Position numbers and translations under genes: made by a program
Shown here: in pieces, positions 48,819 to 60,751 of the stretch
Position numbering within the stretch: position 1 is the first letter of the stretch
Layout of the letters: each line of letters begins with the position of its first letter
NCBI RefSeq assembly: GCF_000165425.1
Contig: NW_001799200.1
Coordinates: forward strand, 109,784 to 173,783
DNA length: 64,000 nt
Reading direction: 5' to 3'
Source: Paramecium tetraurelia
Taxonomy: Eukaryota > Ciliophora > Oligohymenophorea > Peniculida > Parameciidae
Notes under the pieces: generated by a model
The model's database searches: none
Told to the model about the DNA's origin: nothing
What the model saw: only the letters and a program-made list of their open reading frames with translations

Positions 48819-51800
48819 TCATTAAGGGTTCTTGTTTTAAATATATTTATACTTTTTTAAATTTTATTCTATTTACTTATTTTGTATTTCAACCTATCTT
48901 TGTATATCGAAATTGTCATCCTGCTTTTTTTCCAATTGCTATTAATCTGCAGTTTCTTTTTCATTATCAGAACCAAAACTATTACTATAATTAGATTTAT
49001 TTATTATATGATCTTTTTATTAATAATATCTATTTAACTCTTCTTTTAAATCTTGAATCTCCTTTTCTTTTTACTCTAATATTTTGAATTGATTAGAATT
49101 CAAAGTGTTCAATTCTTCAATAACTTTATTTTAATTGTTCAATTAAATTTACAAATTTGATAATTCCTAGTTAATCTTTGTTTTTGCAAATTTTTAAGTT
49201 TATTCCAATTAGATTTCCATTCGTCTAATTTTTTCATCATTTTCTTGAAGAACTTTTTGTAATTTTAATTTTTCTTTCATTATTTCTTCTTCCTCATCTG
49301 ATTATTCATTAATATCATTTTCATCAATATCAGCAAACTCTTCAAATTTGACAATATTTTAACTCTTTTTAGAGTGATTACTAATCACAGACTTATTCAT
49401 TCTTTATTCTATATGCTAATGAATAATTTTTAATTCCTCTTACAAATTCTATATTTCTTAATCTTTTTAATTTATCAGTTCTTAAAATGTATGCTATTCA
49501 TGAGTTGATTATTATAGAATTCCTGCCATTTTTGATTTAAATTCATATTCTTATGGTTCTGCTTGCAGCTCCTCTCTAAAAAGGGGTAAACTTTCTATAT
49601 GCTTTTATGGATTAGATACCCTTCCAGCACCCCGGCGGCNNNNNNNNNNNNNNNNNNNNNNNNNNNNNNNNNNNNNNNNNNNNNNNNNNNNNNNNNNNNN
49701 NNNNNNNNNNNNNNNNNNNNTAAACTTTTATTTTTTTTTTTTCAAATTAAAGATTTAATTTCCAAATTATTTAATCTGCTCAATAGCTTAATCCCGACTA
49801 CTCTATATTTATGATTTTTATTGCAATGCACTCTCATTCTGTTCTTTTAATTGTTATAATAATATTTAGAGCTGCTCTTCAGATTAATTTGATTCAGGCA
49901 ATAATATAGTTTCTATATGTTGACCTCTTGAAGATGTTTAAACATCAAATAAATCCATAATATCTTAATTTTGTTGAATAGAACTCTTGTTTTCAGATAT
50001 GCTCTGTAATTATTTCATAAGATTAAGTGATTTAAGCTATTCTTCTTGTAATTACAACTAAATTTGTTCCAATTTTTTTAATGCCTCCTGTAATTTTTAA
50101 TTGAGCTATTTCTATTAATTTTCATTTTCCTTTGATTCATTTTGATATTATTTTATTTTGAATTAGAGTTATTCTATTTCTTAAATTTAAGCACTTTATT
50201 ATGAATCATTTAATAGGGTTGCTTTTTACTCCTACTTATCTCTTTCTATATTATTAAGTTATAGAGTTAGTCTTTATATTTGGGATTTGCTTTCAGATAT
50301 CTAGATCTCCTTTTGCTTTGAATCAATTAAATATTTTTTTATTTCTTCGACCAACTTTTGATTTCTATCTATTTCTTCTTCTAATTTGTATTCCAGTTCT
50401 GATATCCTTACTCTTAGCTTCTCATTTTCGCTAAATGCACTCTCTAAATGCTTTTCAGATTACACCTATTTTTTAGTTAGCATCTTTTACTGGTTTTGCC
50501 ATTCATTAGTTTGTTATTCTTATTAATTTAAATTATTCTAAATTACCTCCTCCATTTATTTGAGTAACTCTTAATTATGCTTTTATTGCTTATCTAATTA
50601 TTACTCAATCTATGCTTTTTATTATTGATATTATAATCTATCATTTTATAGGTTTGTAATCAAAGTTTTAGTTTATAATTAATTTACTTATTCTTATTTA
50701 ATTTATTTCTATAATTCAAAATTATCTGCTTATAGAATTTTAATTTCCGATTATTTATCTTCATAATTCTTCTAGAGTTTATAGATTTTTTAATTCAAAC
50801 TCTCTCTTTCTTAAGGCTATTATTGCAATTAAATTTACTAATTCTTTCTTTGTAATTCAACAATTTTCTACTCAAACAAATTTTATTCAGATTAATAATT
50901 ATTAATCATGTTTTCTTATGATTAATTCTATTCTATTAAATTTTAAATTGTATAATTCTGTTTATTAATTTTAGTTTATAATTATTATATTTAATCCATT
51001 TAATCTTTGAATTTATTTGCTTCATTTCTAGATTGTTTAAGTAGATTTTCTAATTCTTATTTATACCTTTATAATGTATTATAGTTTTCTTAAAATTACG
51101 TTAACTTTTAATCTTTAGTTCTTATTTATTCTTATAATCTATTAGTTTAATATTACCATTCTTATTTCAATTTATCAATTTACAGTTATTGATTTTCATT
51201 TAGTAGTTATTAATGCTTAATCAAATCCACGTTCTCAATTTGGTATTTCTCAAATTACATTTGAAAGTATTATTTCTCTTTTTATAATGTTGATAAATCC
51301 ATTTGATTTTTCTCGAAATCATTTAAAAGACTATTATTATTCTTCTTCAATAATACTATCTAGTCATTTAGATTAATTTAGCTATTGTTACTTTCTGATA
51401 ATTTAGCTTTTAGTTACTATATTTCTTCTTGTTATTAGATCTAAATATCATGATTAAATTACTTGAAGCACTTTCAATTGATTAAAGTCATTTAAATCAG
51501 ATATAATTAATTCCTTTTTCTGATTTTCACCTAATAAGATGCTGATTTATTATTCCAACTATTGAATTCTTGCTTGGAATTCCCTCTTAAGTGATTATTC
51601 TTATTAATATGCAATTAACTTTTCTTATTCAAAATTATTAATAATATATTAATGATGTTTTTTTAATTCATTAAATTGTTTCTCCAGTCCCTAATTTTAA
51701 TTCATAATAAAGTCTGCTTATTTTTTGTAACTAGGTTTAGATTGACCAACTGTGGATTTACTAATAGAATTGTAATTTGTTTGATTATGATTTTTTATTG

Positions 51801-52518
51801 AATTCAACTTAATAATGATTTTGTTGAGTTGCTATTGTTTCAATTGTATTTTTTAATTTATTTAACTTTAATACAAATAAATGAATTGGAAGATTTCTGA
51901 TTAAAATTAGTAGAAAGCCTATTGGATGTTTGGATGATGATTGGAATCAATCTAAATGGAATTAGTAAATTCATCCAAATCTGTTTATTGATATATTTTA
52001 TGCATATTGTATCTAGCATCTTAAAGTTATTAAGTTAATCCTTTTAAAGAATTTGATAAGCTGATATTTTCAATTGTTAATTAGTCCTAAGTATTTTAGA
52101 GATTGATAATTTAGGATTAATAAAACTATTTAGCTTTTTCATTTTGTTGCTTAATCTCAGAAATTTCTAACAATAGTGAATCAACTCTTGATGGTGTATC
52201 TAACTTGGAAGAATTAAATGGACTTTATTATTTAGGATTTTATATCGAAAATTTTGATGTTAATGTTGACAATTTCAAAGTATTTATCTATTTTTCAGTA
52301 CTTTCATTATCATTTTGGTTAGGATCATGTTAAGAAGAGTGGCTTGTGTATTACACAATAGATTCATATATCTTTGTAGAGTTATTAGGTTATTGCGAGA
52401 ACCATTATGTTTCTGGTTTATTTATATAATGCGTATTCTACATCTCTGATTTTGTATTTGCACTTCCTCTACTAGGTCTGTCTAATTAGAGAATCTTAGG
52501 ATTTCTATAAGAATGCAT
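48819..52518 (-). CDS. Long coiled-coil protein, interrupted by assembly gap
   Basis: Reads MHSYRNPKILQLDRPSRGSA at the N-terminus, then a Ser/Asn-rich leader (SKLDTPSRVDSLLLEISEIK) followed by roughly 1,000 residues of Gln/Leu/Lys/Glu coiled coil, ending LKKYKYIQNKNPQ before TGA. Introns were not all placed. A run of 81 Ns sits at 49640-49720. On either side the coil can be rejoined if the segment between two TAAACTTT repeats is omitted (LKKKNKSLPLFREELQAE), so the gap segment is probably spurious. The function is likely structural; no motor or enzyme motif was seen. Confidence 0.65.
49587..49720. other. Assembly gap with probable chimeric flank
   Basis: Holds 81 Ns (49640-49720) preceded by a piece that ends in unusually GC-rich DNA (cagcaccccggcggc). 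It contains ggattagataccct, the same string as the universal small-subunit rRNA motif. The octamer TAAACTTT occurs at 49587 and again at 49721, right after the gap. Removing one repeat and all between restores a coiled-coil frame. Confidence 0.7.
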
Positions 52519-52565
52519 GAATTGTTAAATTTTATTAATAAAATAAAATAAGAATTCATTGATTT

Positions 52566-53094
52566 TCACCAATATCCTCTTCTATAATAGCCATCGTAAT
52601 ATTTATTAGCATAATAAGATGAATATTATGTTGGATAATCTAAGATCTTGGATTGAGCTGATTGTTAGCTACAGTAAAGGAGATAATTACAATTAAACAG
52701 GTTTAGAAGCATGTAAGGGGTGACTCAATGTTCTACTTAATGGTACAACCTAAGGATCAGGGATCAATGGAGGAGGAGTATAAGAGGGAGGTAACAAATA
52801 GGCAAGAATATGATGTTCAGGAGATCTCAATTCTAATAAAAAATCGTCAGCATATAAAAATGAATGAGACACAAATGAACCTATTGAATATATGATTATC
52901 GAAAAACATCGACCTAGATTATAGAATTATTAATTACCATATTTTTCTTCCAGATTATGTCTAATGTAATCGGTTTTATGTGCATAGTGTTCTTGATGTA
53001 ATGATCGATTATAAAAGTCCATAATATCTATTTTCATTTCATTACTTATTTAATATCCTTATTTGATGCATTCTATTTTAACTTTTGATGCCAT
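52566..53094 (-). CDS. LC8-like dynein light chain domain with C-terminal tail
   Basis: Introns of 24 and 22 nt give 160 residues with a closed frame. Residues 1-85 follow the LC8 fold: KIDIMDFYNRSLHQEHYAHK, TDYIRHNLEEKYG, then RCFSIIIYSIGSFVSHSF, where LC8 has WHCIVGRNFGSYVTHE. Unlike real LC8 (about 90 residues), it continues with a Pro-rich section (LLPPSYTPPPLIPDP) and a Tyr-rich end (YYANKYYDGYYRRGYW). Divergence in the binding groove suggests a specialised axonemal light chain or an LC8-like adaptor. It lies head to head with enkurin, 77 bp apart. Confidence 0.7.
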
Positions 53095-53171
53095 GGAACT
53101 GTTAAATATTATTAAATAAATTTATTTATTTTCTAAAAGCAATCATTTTCAATAAATTTTATTATAATCAT

Positions 53172-54049
53172 ATGCAAGAAAGCATTTATAACTTAATTCC
53201 CAAAGAGAAAACTCCTCCAAAGAAGGTTACTAAATTATATAAGTCAACAATCCCAGGAACCATAGCTCCTACTGGTAGTACATTTGGAACTCAATCCTTA
53301 ATCATTCCAGTCACGAATCTAAATGGATCATATATTATACAACAAAATAGATTCAGATCAGAGAGTGGCATCTTGGGTAAATCCAAAAATTGTACTAATC
53401 AATCTAAATTCTAGAAAAATTGGCCCCAATCAAACATAGACATATGGGAAATAATAGTCTAGATATTTGGGCTGAAAAGGGGTCAATTCATAGAAGTGTT
53501 GATCTTGGACATTAACATTCTGCTACTAAACCTTAAATACCAAAATTAGATGATAAACCAATCATGGGATTAAAATAACATAAAAATTTTATTGCCACTA
53601 ATGCAATAGATGTCATCTTAGCTAGTTATATTTTATAATATTTTATTACTACTTAGATCCTAAAAGAAAACAATCAGAACCAGATTGGACAAAGAAATCT
53701 GCTTATGGAAAAGTTCCTCCTTATCTAACCTAAATCAAAGATACCCTTAAAGAACAATTTTATGAGGAACAATATAGAAAATAATTAGAATAACAAGAAT
53801 AGGATAATAAATTGTATATCATTCCTTTCTAATAGATAATAAATGGCTGAGGATGAATTAGAATAAATAAGACAAGGTTTAAAGAAGAAGTATGATGAAT
53901 TGAATTATTAATACTAACAATAAACACATTGTCGAGTATTTGGAACTATTGGAGTCAAAAGAAGAAAAGAAAATTATGAGAAAGAGTTGATATAATTGGA
54001 ACAAGACATTGAGAAATTGAATAAGAAATATGTTTTTATTTAGCATTGA
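53172..54049 (+). CDS. ENKUR: Enkurin (FAP106-type) ciliary protein
   Basis: Microtubule inner protein of motile cilia located at the inner junction of the doublet. Introns of 23, 32 and 22 nt give about 266 residues. The N-terminus MQESIYNLIPKEKTPPKKV is the enkurin signature (ESIYNLIP). A middle basic section contains DIWAEKGSIHRSVDLGH and PDWTKKSAYGKVPPYL. The C-terminal enkurin domain runs LEQIRQGLKKKYDELNYQYQ and KRRKENYEKELIQLEQDIEK. The 32-nt intron starts GTT and is less certain. Animal enkurins carry an IQ motif at the end, which I do not see here. Confidence 0.9.
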
Positions 54050-54392
54050 TTTCAGAATGTTTAAATCCTAAATTCTATTCAAAAAGGATATCTAGTAATA
54101 TTAAACTGTTTTATATTTGATTTCCATTCGAACATTGAAATCAAATTAATTCTAAGGTATTCTTAATAATGTGTAATGATAATTTAATTTCATAAACTAT
54201 TTAACGTATATAAACCACATGGGATTTCGAGACCTATCAAAATCTAAGATGCATCTCTTTATGGATCCATATATTCGAAGGGATTTCTTAAAAATTAAAT
54301 GTCTTAGTTTTATTATATTATATAATTATATCTTAAGAAAAGAAGATGATGATAAGAAGAGGATCTCATGTTTAATAATAATATTATATCTA

Positions 54393-54713
54393 TCAACCCA
54401 TCTTATAAAGTAAAATTGCCATCTATCCTTCATAAAAAAACATATAACGTTTGCTTTCATATGAAGAGTATGAATTGAAATGCTTTCCTTAAATTTTATT
54501 TAATGAAGATACCAACAACACAATGCCAATTAGGACCATATTTCTCATCAAAAAACTTCTTGATATAATTAGAGATTTAAGATTCAACTTTAAAATGTTC
54601 TACTGCATATCTGGCCTTGAAGTTTATTTATTAAATACTTAAGTTCTAGCATCATTGATCATGTCAGATTATTCTGGCATATCAATTATTTAGTCCAAAT
54701 TTTCCTCTGCCAT
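54393..54713 (-). CDS. Dynein light chain LC8 (DYNLL)
   Basis: Introns of 23 nt and 25 nt (both end AAG) give 90 residues, the normal LC8 length. The protein starts MAEENLDQIIDMPEQSDMIN, continues SNYIKKFFDEKYGPNWHCVV, and ends GKHFNSYSSYESKRYMFFYE then GQMAILLYKMG. WHCVVG and the FYxGxxAILLxK ending are diagnostic. LC8 homodimers serve dynein arms, radial spokes and many other complexes. The usual GSYVTHE is altered to NSYSSYE. Confidence 0.92.
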
Positions 54714-55596
54714 TTGAAACTGTTATTAATTATATTATTATATATTGATTAAAAAAAAGAATTCAATCAAAAATTTATATTTATTAAGCTAATATAGTAA
54801 TAAAGACTAAGTACATTATTACATTTATAATTGCAATTAGAATATTGAGGATTCAAATACATTAAATTAGGAATTAGTTTATTCTTATTCAATTTTTATT
54901 AACTAAATAAATTACTTGATAAGCTTGAAATTAAAAGAGAAAATCTTTTAATATAATTTTACTTAGTTACCTGGATAGATTTTATAATGCGAAATATGAT
55001 TTTTATTATATAAATTAACATTATCTTAATCTTTCTAATTTTATGAAATGTTATTTTCATTTGTAAATTTTTAAATGATGTAATCAGATCTTTAAGGTAT
55101 TAATAATTAACATTGATGTTCTGGGGTAAAAAAATATAGAAGAAATGTTTCATATTAGACAATCAATTTGAATAGTATCGTTTTTATGATGTGAATTTTA
55201 TGTTGTTTTTTTTAAGATAATATGAACTGATGTATCAGAGTTTAAAATTTATAAATATCAAATTTTTAATAATAAATGAAGAAAAACTTTTCATTTCTAT
55301 AAAATTTAAATCAGAAGGGAAAAAAGAACTCTATGGGAAAAGAATATAAAAACTACCAACTAGAGTATTTAATTATTTCTAATAAATACACTATATTGTT
55401 ATTTAATTACGTTTTATAAAAATACCTAAATTTCTTTGATTTATATTTACTGGTTAAAGAATAAAAATCAACTAATTATGTAAAACATGCAAACTTGTTC
55501 TTTAATTTAATAAATTAAATCTATAAATTCATAAAGAACAAACAACTTTAAATTATAAAACTTGTAAAATTATCTGAATAAATTATATAATCTTCT
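54714..55596. other. AT-rich intergenic, no gene seen
   Basis: Nearly 900 bp, extremely AT-rich with frequent stops in every frame. No RNA gene recognised. Confidence 0.5.
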
Positions 55597-57312
55597 TCAA
55601 TTTATTTTACTTTTTGTGGCATGTTATTTCTATTAATTTGTTTTGCTAGTTGTTTTTTTGCTAGTTGTTTTTTTGCTAGTTGTCTTTTTGCCATTTTTAT
55701 CTTTTTTTTATTGTTATTTCAATCTGCTAGTAGCTGATTAAGATCCACATATAAGGGAGTTCCTCCATTGAGAATTATTAGCATTTTCTATTTATAATCT
55801 TAGGTTTCTTTATTCTAAATCATGCTACAACATCATTTGTTATTTTTCTTTTTCTAAATTTTACATTTATAGCCTAACAGTTTCTTATTTCATTTTTTCT
55901 ATTTCTACTTAATGTTGTATTTTAAGATTCTCTACTTCAGCTTATCTTTTTTCTTCTTCAGCTTATCTCTTTTCTTCTTCAGCTTATCTTTTTTCTTCTT
56001 CTGCTCTTCTTTTATCTTCTTCAGCTTATCTTTTTTCCTCTTCAGCTTATCTTTTTTCCTCTTCTGCTATTCTTTTTTCTTCTTCTGCTCTTCTTTTTTC
56101 CTCTTCTGCTCTTCTTTTTTCCTCTTCTGCTTTTTAAATTTTTTCTTAATACTATATTCTGATATTAAATAATTTTTGGACTTATTCTAGATTTTATTAT
56201 GCTAGTTGGTTTATGTTTTCCAATTGCTAATATCCATCTATGAATTACTCGAATTATTCAAAATATTAGAATATTTTTAAAAAATCGTTGCTGGCTGATT
56301 TAAATTTATACTATGTCAATACTTCACATATTTGTATAAAATTTAAAAACCATTAAGAAGGCGAATAATTATTTGAATTATTCAATAGGCTCTAAAATTA
56401 TACCAATTATAGATGTAGCTCTGAATCGTATTTTCCATCGTTTTGATTCTCATCTGAATTGAAAATAGATATAAGCTATTTTCCATATTCTTGAATTATT
56501 GTAGTTGCTTTAGAGATGATATATTTACTAATGATTTCACTTTTAGGTATTATTCTAGGCTTGATTTGAGTTTTAGTCAATTCTTCAATTTCATTCCAAA
56601 AGATATTTCGTTATTCATCACTAAAAAATATATCTAAGTCTTCCTAATGAGCAGCTCTTCTTTTTATAAGAATCTTATCAATTAATGATATTAAGTTAGG
56701 TTTATCTTTTTCTAGTGATTTAACACTTTCTAAATCTTCTTTTATTTTATTTCTTAATTTATCATCTGGCCATTTAGCCATATAACAATTTAAGATTAGA
56801 TTGATTTTTGGATTATCCAATTATTTAAGAAATTCTTAAAGGTCAGCCCCTCTGTTTTGAAGAGTATTTTGAGGATTATTTATAACATAAATAACTTTTA
56901 ATGCACCTAAAGAAACAATCTTGTTAAATAAAAGTTCAATTAATAATTGATCCCAATCCCCATTTGTATCCAAAAACCCAGGAAAATCAATAATGAGATG
57001 ATTATTATTCTTATTGTGAAAAAAATTTGGCTGTTTCGTAACAGATATCACCCCAGCATTCATTTTAGAAAAGATATTTGAATGATTCTTTAATTCCAAT
57101 TCTTCATTATGATCAAGTTTAAATTCTGCTCCACTTAGGAAATTGAAGGTTGTACTTTTCCCAGACCCTGTTGATCCAACAAACAAAACTACAGATCCTT
57201 AATTTTTTGTATTTCTTGTAAATTCTTCTACTAATTGTTAAATGACTGGTATCATGTCTAATAACATCTCTTCCTATGGCATATTATGAGTTTTCTCTTT
57301 TGGGTTATCCAT
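55597..57312 (-). CDS. P-loop GTPase with repetitive coiled-coil tail
   Basis: One uninterrupted frame of 571 residues. The N-terminal domain has GSTGSGKST (Walker A), NAGVISVTKQPNFF as a possible switch I, and LIIDFPGFLDTNGDW (Walker B, DxPG) with LKVIYVINNPQ after it. This is a TRAFAC-type fold similar in outline to AIG1/septin-like GTPases, but I see no clear NKxD. The second half is coiled coil made of seven-residue units AEEEKRR/Q repeated about ten times, then a Gln-rich helix. The tail ends in three tandem KKTTS units. It probably assembles on membranes or filaments, by analogy only. Confidence 0.78.
55640..55691. repeat. Tandem 15-bp repeat coding for KKTTS units
   Basis: Three to four copies of a unit containing gctagttgttttttt on the plus strand, in frame with the GTPase on the minus strand, giving a basic Lys-Thr-Thr-Ser tail. 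Confidence 0.8.
55930..56133. repeat. 21-bp tandem repeat coding for AEEEKRR/Q
   Basis: About ten near-copies of a 21-bp unit (plus strand: ttcttcagcttatcttttttc and variants). Alternation of ctc and tta at one codon gives Arg or Gln. The repeat stays in frame, so copy number can vary without breaking the GTPase gene. Confidence 0.85.
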
Positions 57313-57797
57313 GACTAAAAAATAATATGCTTTAAGTTGATTCAATACTAACTTTATATTTATAGGTAATAGAATTAGCTGAAAATTCAAATTTTATGGA
57401 ATGAGGATTTTAATTAAAAATTAAATGAATATTAAAAACGATTGCATTATTCTTATTTGATTACAATAATATTAAATTAATTTGTAAATTCAATCACAAA
57501 AAACTACTACTGAATTATGACTAATAGTTTATTGAATAATACGAATTTTCGCAAAAATATTATCTTCTTAGTTTCATCTATTGAATAGTAGAAATTAAAA
57601 ACAATTCCTAAATTCTTCTTTAATTTAAAATATTAGACCTAAATAATATGAATGGATAAATTCTTCGATATATTAATTATATAAAATTATATTATAATAA
57701 AATAATAATCTTTATAAATTTAATAAATAACACATAAGTTCTGAATAAATCCTATTATATTAATCTTAAGGTAATAAATATTCTCAATATTCCAGAA
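57313..57797. other. Divergent intergenic region
   Basis: About 480 bp of AT-rich DNA between the GTPase start and the repeat-gene start, likely holding both promoters. No other feature seen. Confidence 0.5.
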
Positions 57798-60751
57798 ATG
57801 TAAGAAGAGAAGTAGTAAAAAATCTCTGAGATATTAATAAAAGCATTTGTTGAAAAATCAAATTTGTAAAAAAATATAATGATAGTTCAAAGGGAATAAA
57901 ATTATTCCTAACTAGTGGAAGCGGGGCTACAAACAGAAGAATTTGGATTAGAATTGGATAATGATCTTACTATTTTTTCAGAAAAAATTTCTTAATATTC
58001 TGTTAGACGATGTTGCAGTACTGATGATTTATTTATTATCTTGTATATCAAAGGACAAATTGCATATATTTTTAATGAAGCTATTTAGAGATTGTAAATG
58101 ATTTATCCAATTAGTGATAAATTAATAGATTATCCGAAAAGATAGTGGATTTTTAGAAATATATAATAATAAAATATCTAAAATGGGAATATACAGTTGG
58201 AAGTGACAACCATTGTAATTGGAATGTCTTTTGGAAGGGAGAAAGAGTAGGAGGAGGCATCTAAGATTAGAATAGCTAAAAGTAGGGTAAATGGATAGAA
58301 TTATACGAAAATTATAGTGAGTAAGTAAGCCTTGCTTGTGTTTTCTTTGTTGGAGAGTATGCGGATGGAAAGAGGAAATTGGTTGACTTTGTTTGATGGC
58401 AAAATCCTGTAATTAAATCTAATCTAATTTAATTGCAATGGGTTGTATGATGAGTATGGACTTAAAACAGGAAATTGGGTTGAATTAAATTCAAATTTTT
58501 CAATGTTTCATATTTTGTAATTTTCGTTCAATTAGTTACAACAAACTATGGTTAAGAGGAGAATATTAAAAAGGACTAAAAATAAATTAATGGGATGCAA
58601 TTTAAAACTATTAAAAATTGTATGTATTTTACATGAAATAGTCCAATTGGATGCTACAATGCAATGCTAAAGGCCTTAAATAAGGATCTTGGAATGACTT
58701 GAGTGAAAAATTCATATAGTATTATATATTCGCTTATCCAGTTATAAGAAACTTTACGAAAAGGGAGAATACGAAAATGGAAGGAGAATAGGGAAATGAT
58801 AGATCATAATAAATGATTAAGTAGTGTAAGAAATTTTATAGTTTTTTAGTGGTAAAACATTCTATGACTAAAATGGGTTAATATAAGGTAAGTAAATAGA
58901 GTTGCTCTAAGATTCAACAAGGTATATACAAATATGTTTTAGGTTTTAGAGAAATTGGCTTTATGTAAGAAGGTGAATATTTAAATGGGAAAAGGGTTGG
59001 ACAATGGTTCATAGTTTTAGATGAAAAAAAATGTATTTTATTATTGATCGAAATAATTTTAGAGTTGGAGGTGGTTTTTATGATGCTGATGGGTTAAAAA
59101 TTGGGAAATGGGTTGAAATTCTAAAAAAAATGAATTAAATTCCAAGTTTTACATAATAATCGGGCATTATAGTTAAATTTGAAGGGGAATACTTTAAAGG
59201 AAAGAGAGTTGGGAATTGGAAATTGAAATAAAATTAAAAAGCAATGTATAAAATGAGAAATTTAACTATTAGTGGCAGTGGCACATTCAATGAAAATGGT
59301 GACAAAAAAGGAAGATTTATTGAGTTGCACAAGCAAGAAGATTTTTCTGAGTAAATCTATAAATAATTCTAAAATTAGATTCAAGTAAATTTTAAATGTA
59401 ACAGAATATAAAAATGGTCAAATAATACGATAATTAGAAACTCAATTATGGGGAAAATGATGTAAAGAGTATGTAGTTATAAAAGTGCTGGAGGTTTTTA
59501 TGATCTTGATAACCATAAAACTGGAAAGTGGATTGAGTTAGGAGAAAGATCTGATGGGTAATTATTGATGATTATATAAATGAAGAGTCTCAGATGTGAA
59601 ATACATAGGATATTACATTAATGCAAAAAAAGTGGAAGATGGGAGATTCAATATGATAATAGTATAAGGTAAAAGAGATCTTGAATTCAAAATAGAGGAG
59701 GCGGGACTTATGATGAAAAGAACGAGAAAAATGGTGTATGGGATGAACTTCATTCTAACTTCTAAAGGTTCTCATTATATATCATCCTTTTTATAGTAAT
59801 AAAGCAATTTAAACTGGAAATTACCAACATGAAACTAAAGTTGGAAAATGGGAAATAAAATAAAATGGCTATATAATGTATTAAGACAATCTATATTAGT
59901 GGAAGTGGGCAAATTGATGAAAATGGTTTGAAAAACTCCGAATGGATAGATTTACACATGGATTATTCAGAGTAAGGATCTAAATAATTTAAGATTTACC
60001 AAAATCTTCAACATAGAATAGTATTAATCTGGTCAATAAATGGGCATAAATTAGAGAATTCACAATAGAAATGTGATGTAATAATCAATGGATAATTAAT
60101 AGGCAATTAAACTAGAATGGATTGAAACATGGAAAATGGATGGAATAACACGAGTTCTACATCCAATAGTAACAAAAATATTAAATATTAGCTAGTAGAT
60201 AATATTTAATGGAGATTATAATAATGGTAGTAAAACTGGAAAATGGGAACTGTGTTTAAAAATAAATTATGTAGATTTTTTGATTTATCCAAAAGTAGTG
60301 GGGGTTTTTATGATGATAATGGTCTGAAAGTTGGGTTCTGGATTGACTTATGCTAAAATTTCATTAAGTAATATTAATATAATTTATGTAGTGTTCGATA
60401 AGTTACTTTTGCAGGGAAGTACAATCATGGAAATAGAATTGGAAAATGGGATTTGATTTTCAAAGATAACATTATGTAATAAATTCATGTAATTTAGTGG
60501 AAGTGGTGAATATTTAGAATTTGATACTAAATAGGGTGATTGGATAGAATTGGAAAGTTCTTTTTAAGATTATAAATTGAAATTAATAGTTAATTAGTGG
60601 TAGATAACGTTTGGAATTAGGGAAATACGAAGATGGCAATAAAATTGGAAAATGGATTATAGTGAAAGATTAAGCAAAATTGTAATGCGTTTGATTAACA
60701 GTATTTAGAGCTGAAAAAGAATATGATCTAAATGGATATCAAATTAAATGA
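57798..60751 (+). pseudogene. Degenerate repeat-family gene (GxYxxGxKxGKW repeats)
   Basis: Starts like a gene (MQEEKQQKISEILIKAFVEK) and contains some 15 copies of a unit alternating GEYxNGxKxGxW and GGGFYDxxGLKxGKWIEL, for example GGGFYDADGLKIGKWVEI, GGGTYDEKNEKNGVWDEL and SGSGQIDENGLKNSEWIDL. This is a Paramecium-type repeat family reminiscent of MORN units. The copies sit in different frames. At least three changes leave no room for an intron: near 58365 (GK then GNW out of frame), near 58797 (GKW reads GK-stop) and near 59630 (KKVGRW split). I therefore favour a decayed gene, although unplaced introns explain some of the shifts. Confidence 0.55.

Noticed and set aside
49587-49728. Retained internal eliminated sequence (IES)
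   Set aside because: TA boundaries exist, but the ends do not fit the TAYAGYNR consensus and the inner DNA is GC-rich with an rRNA-like string; assembly chimera is simpler.
55912-56172. Plus-strand ORF of 86 residues made of Phe, Ser and Leu
   Set aside because: Antisense of the AEEEKR repeat of the GTPase gene; low complexity and no start context.
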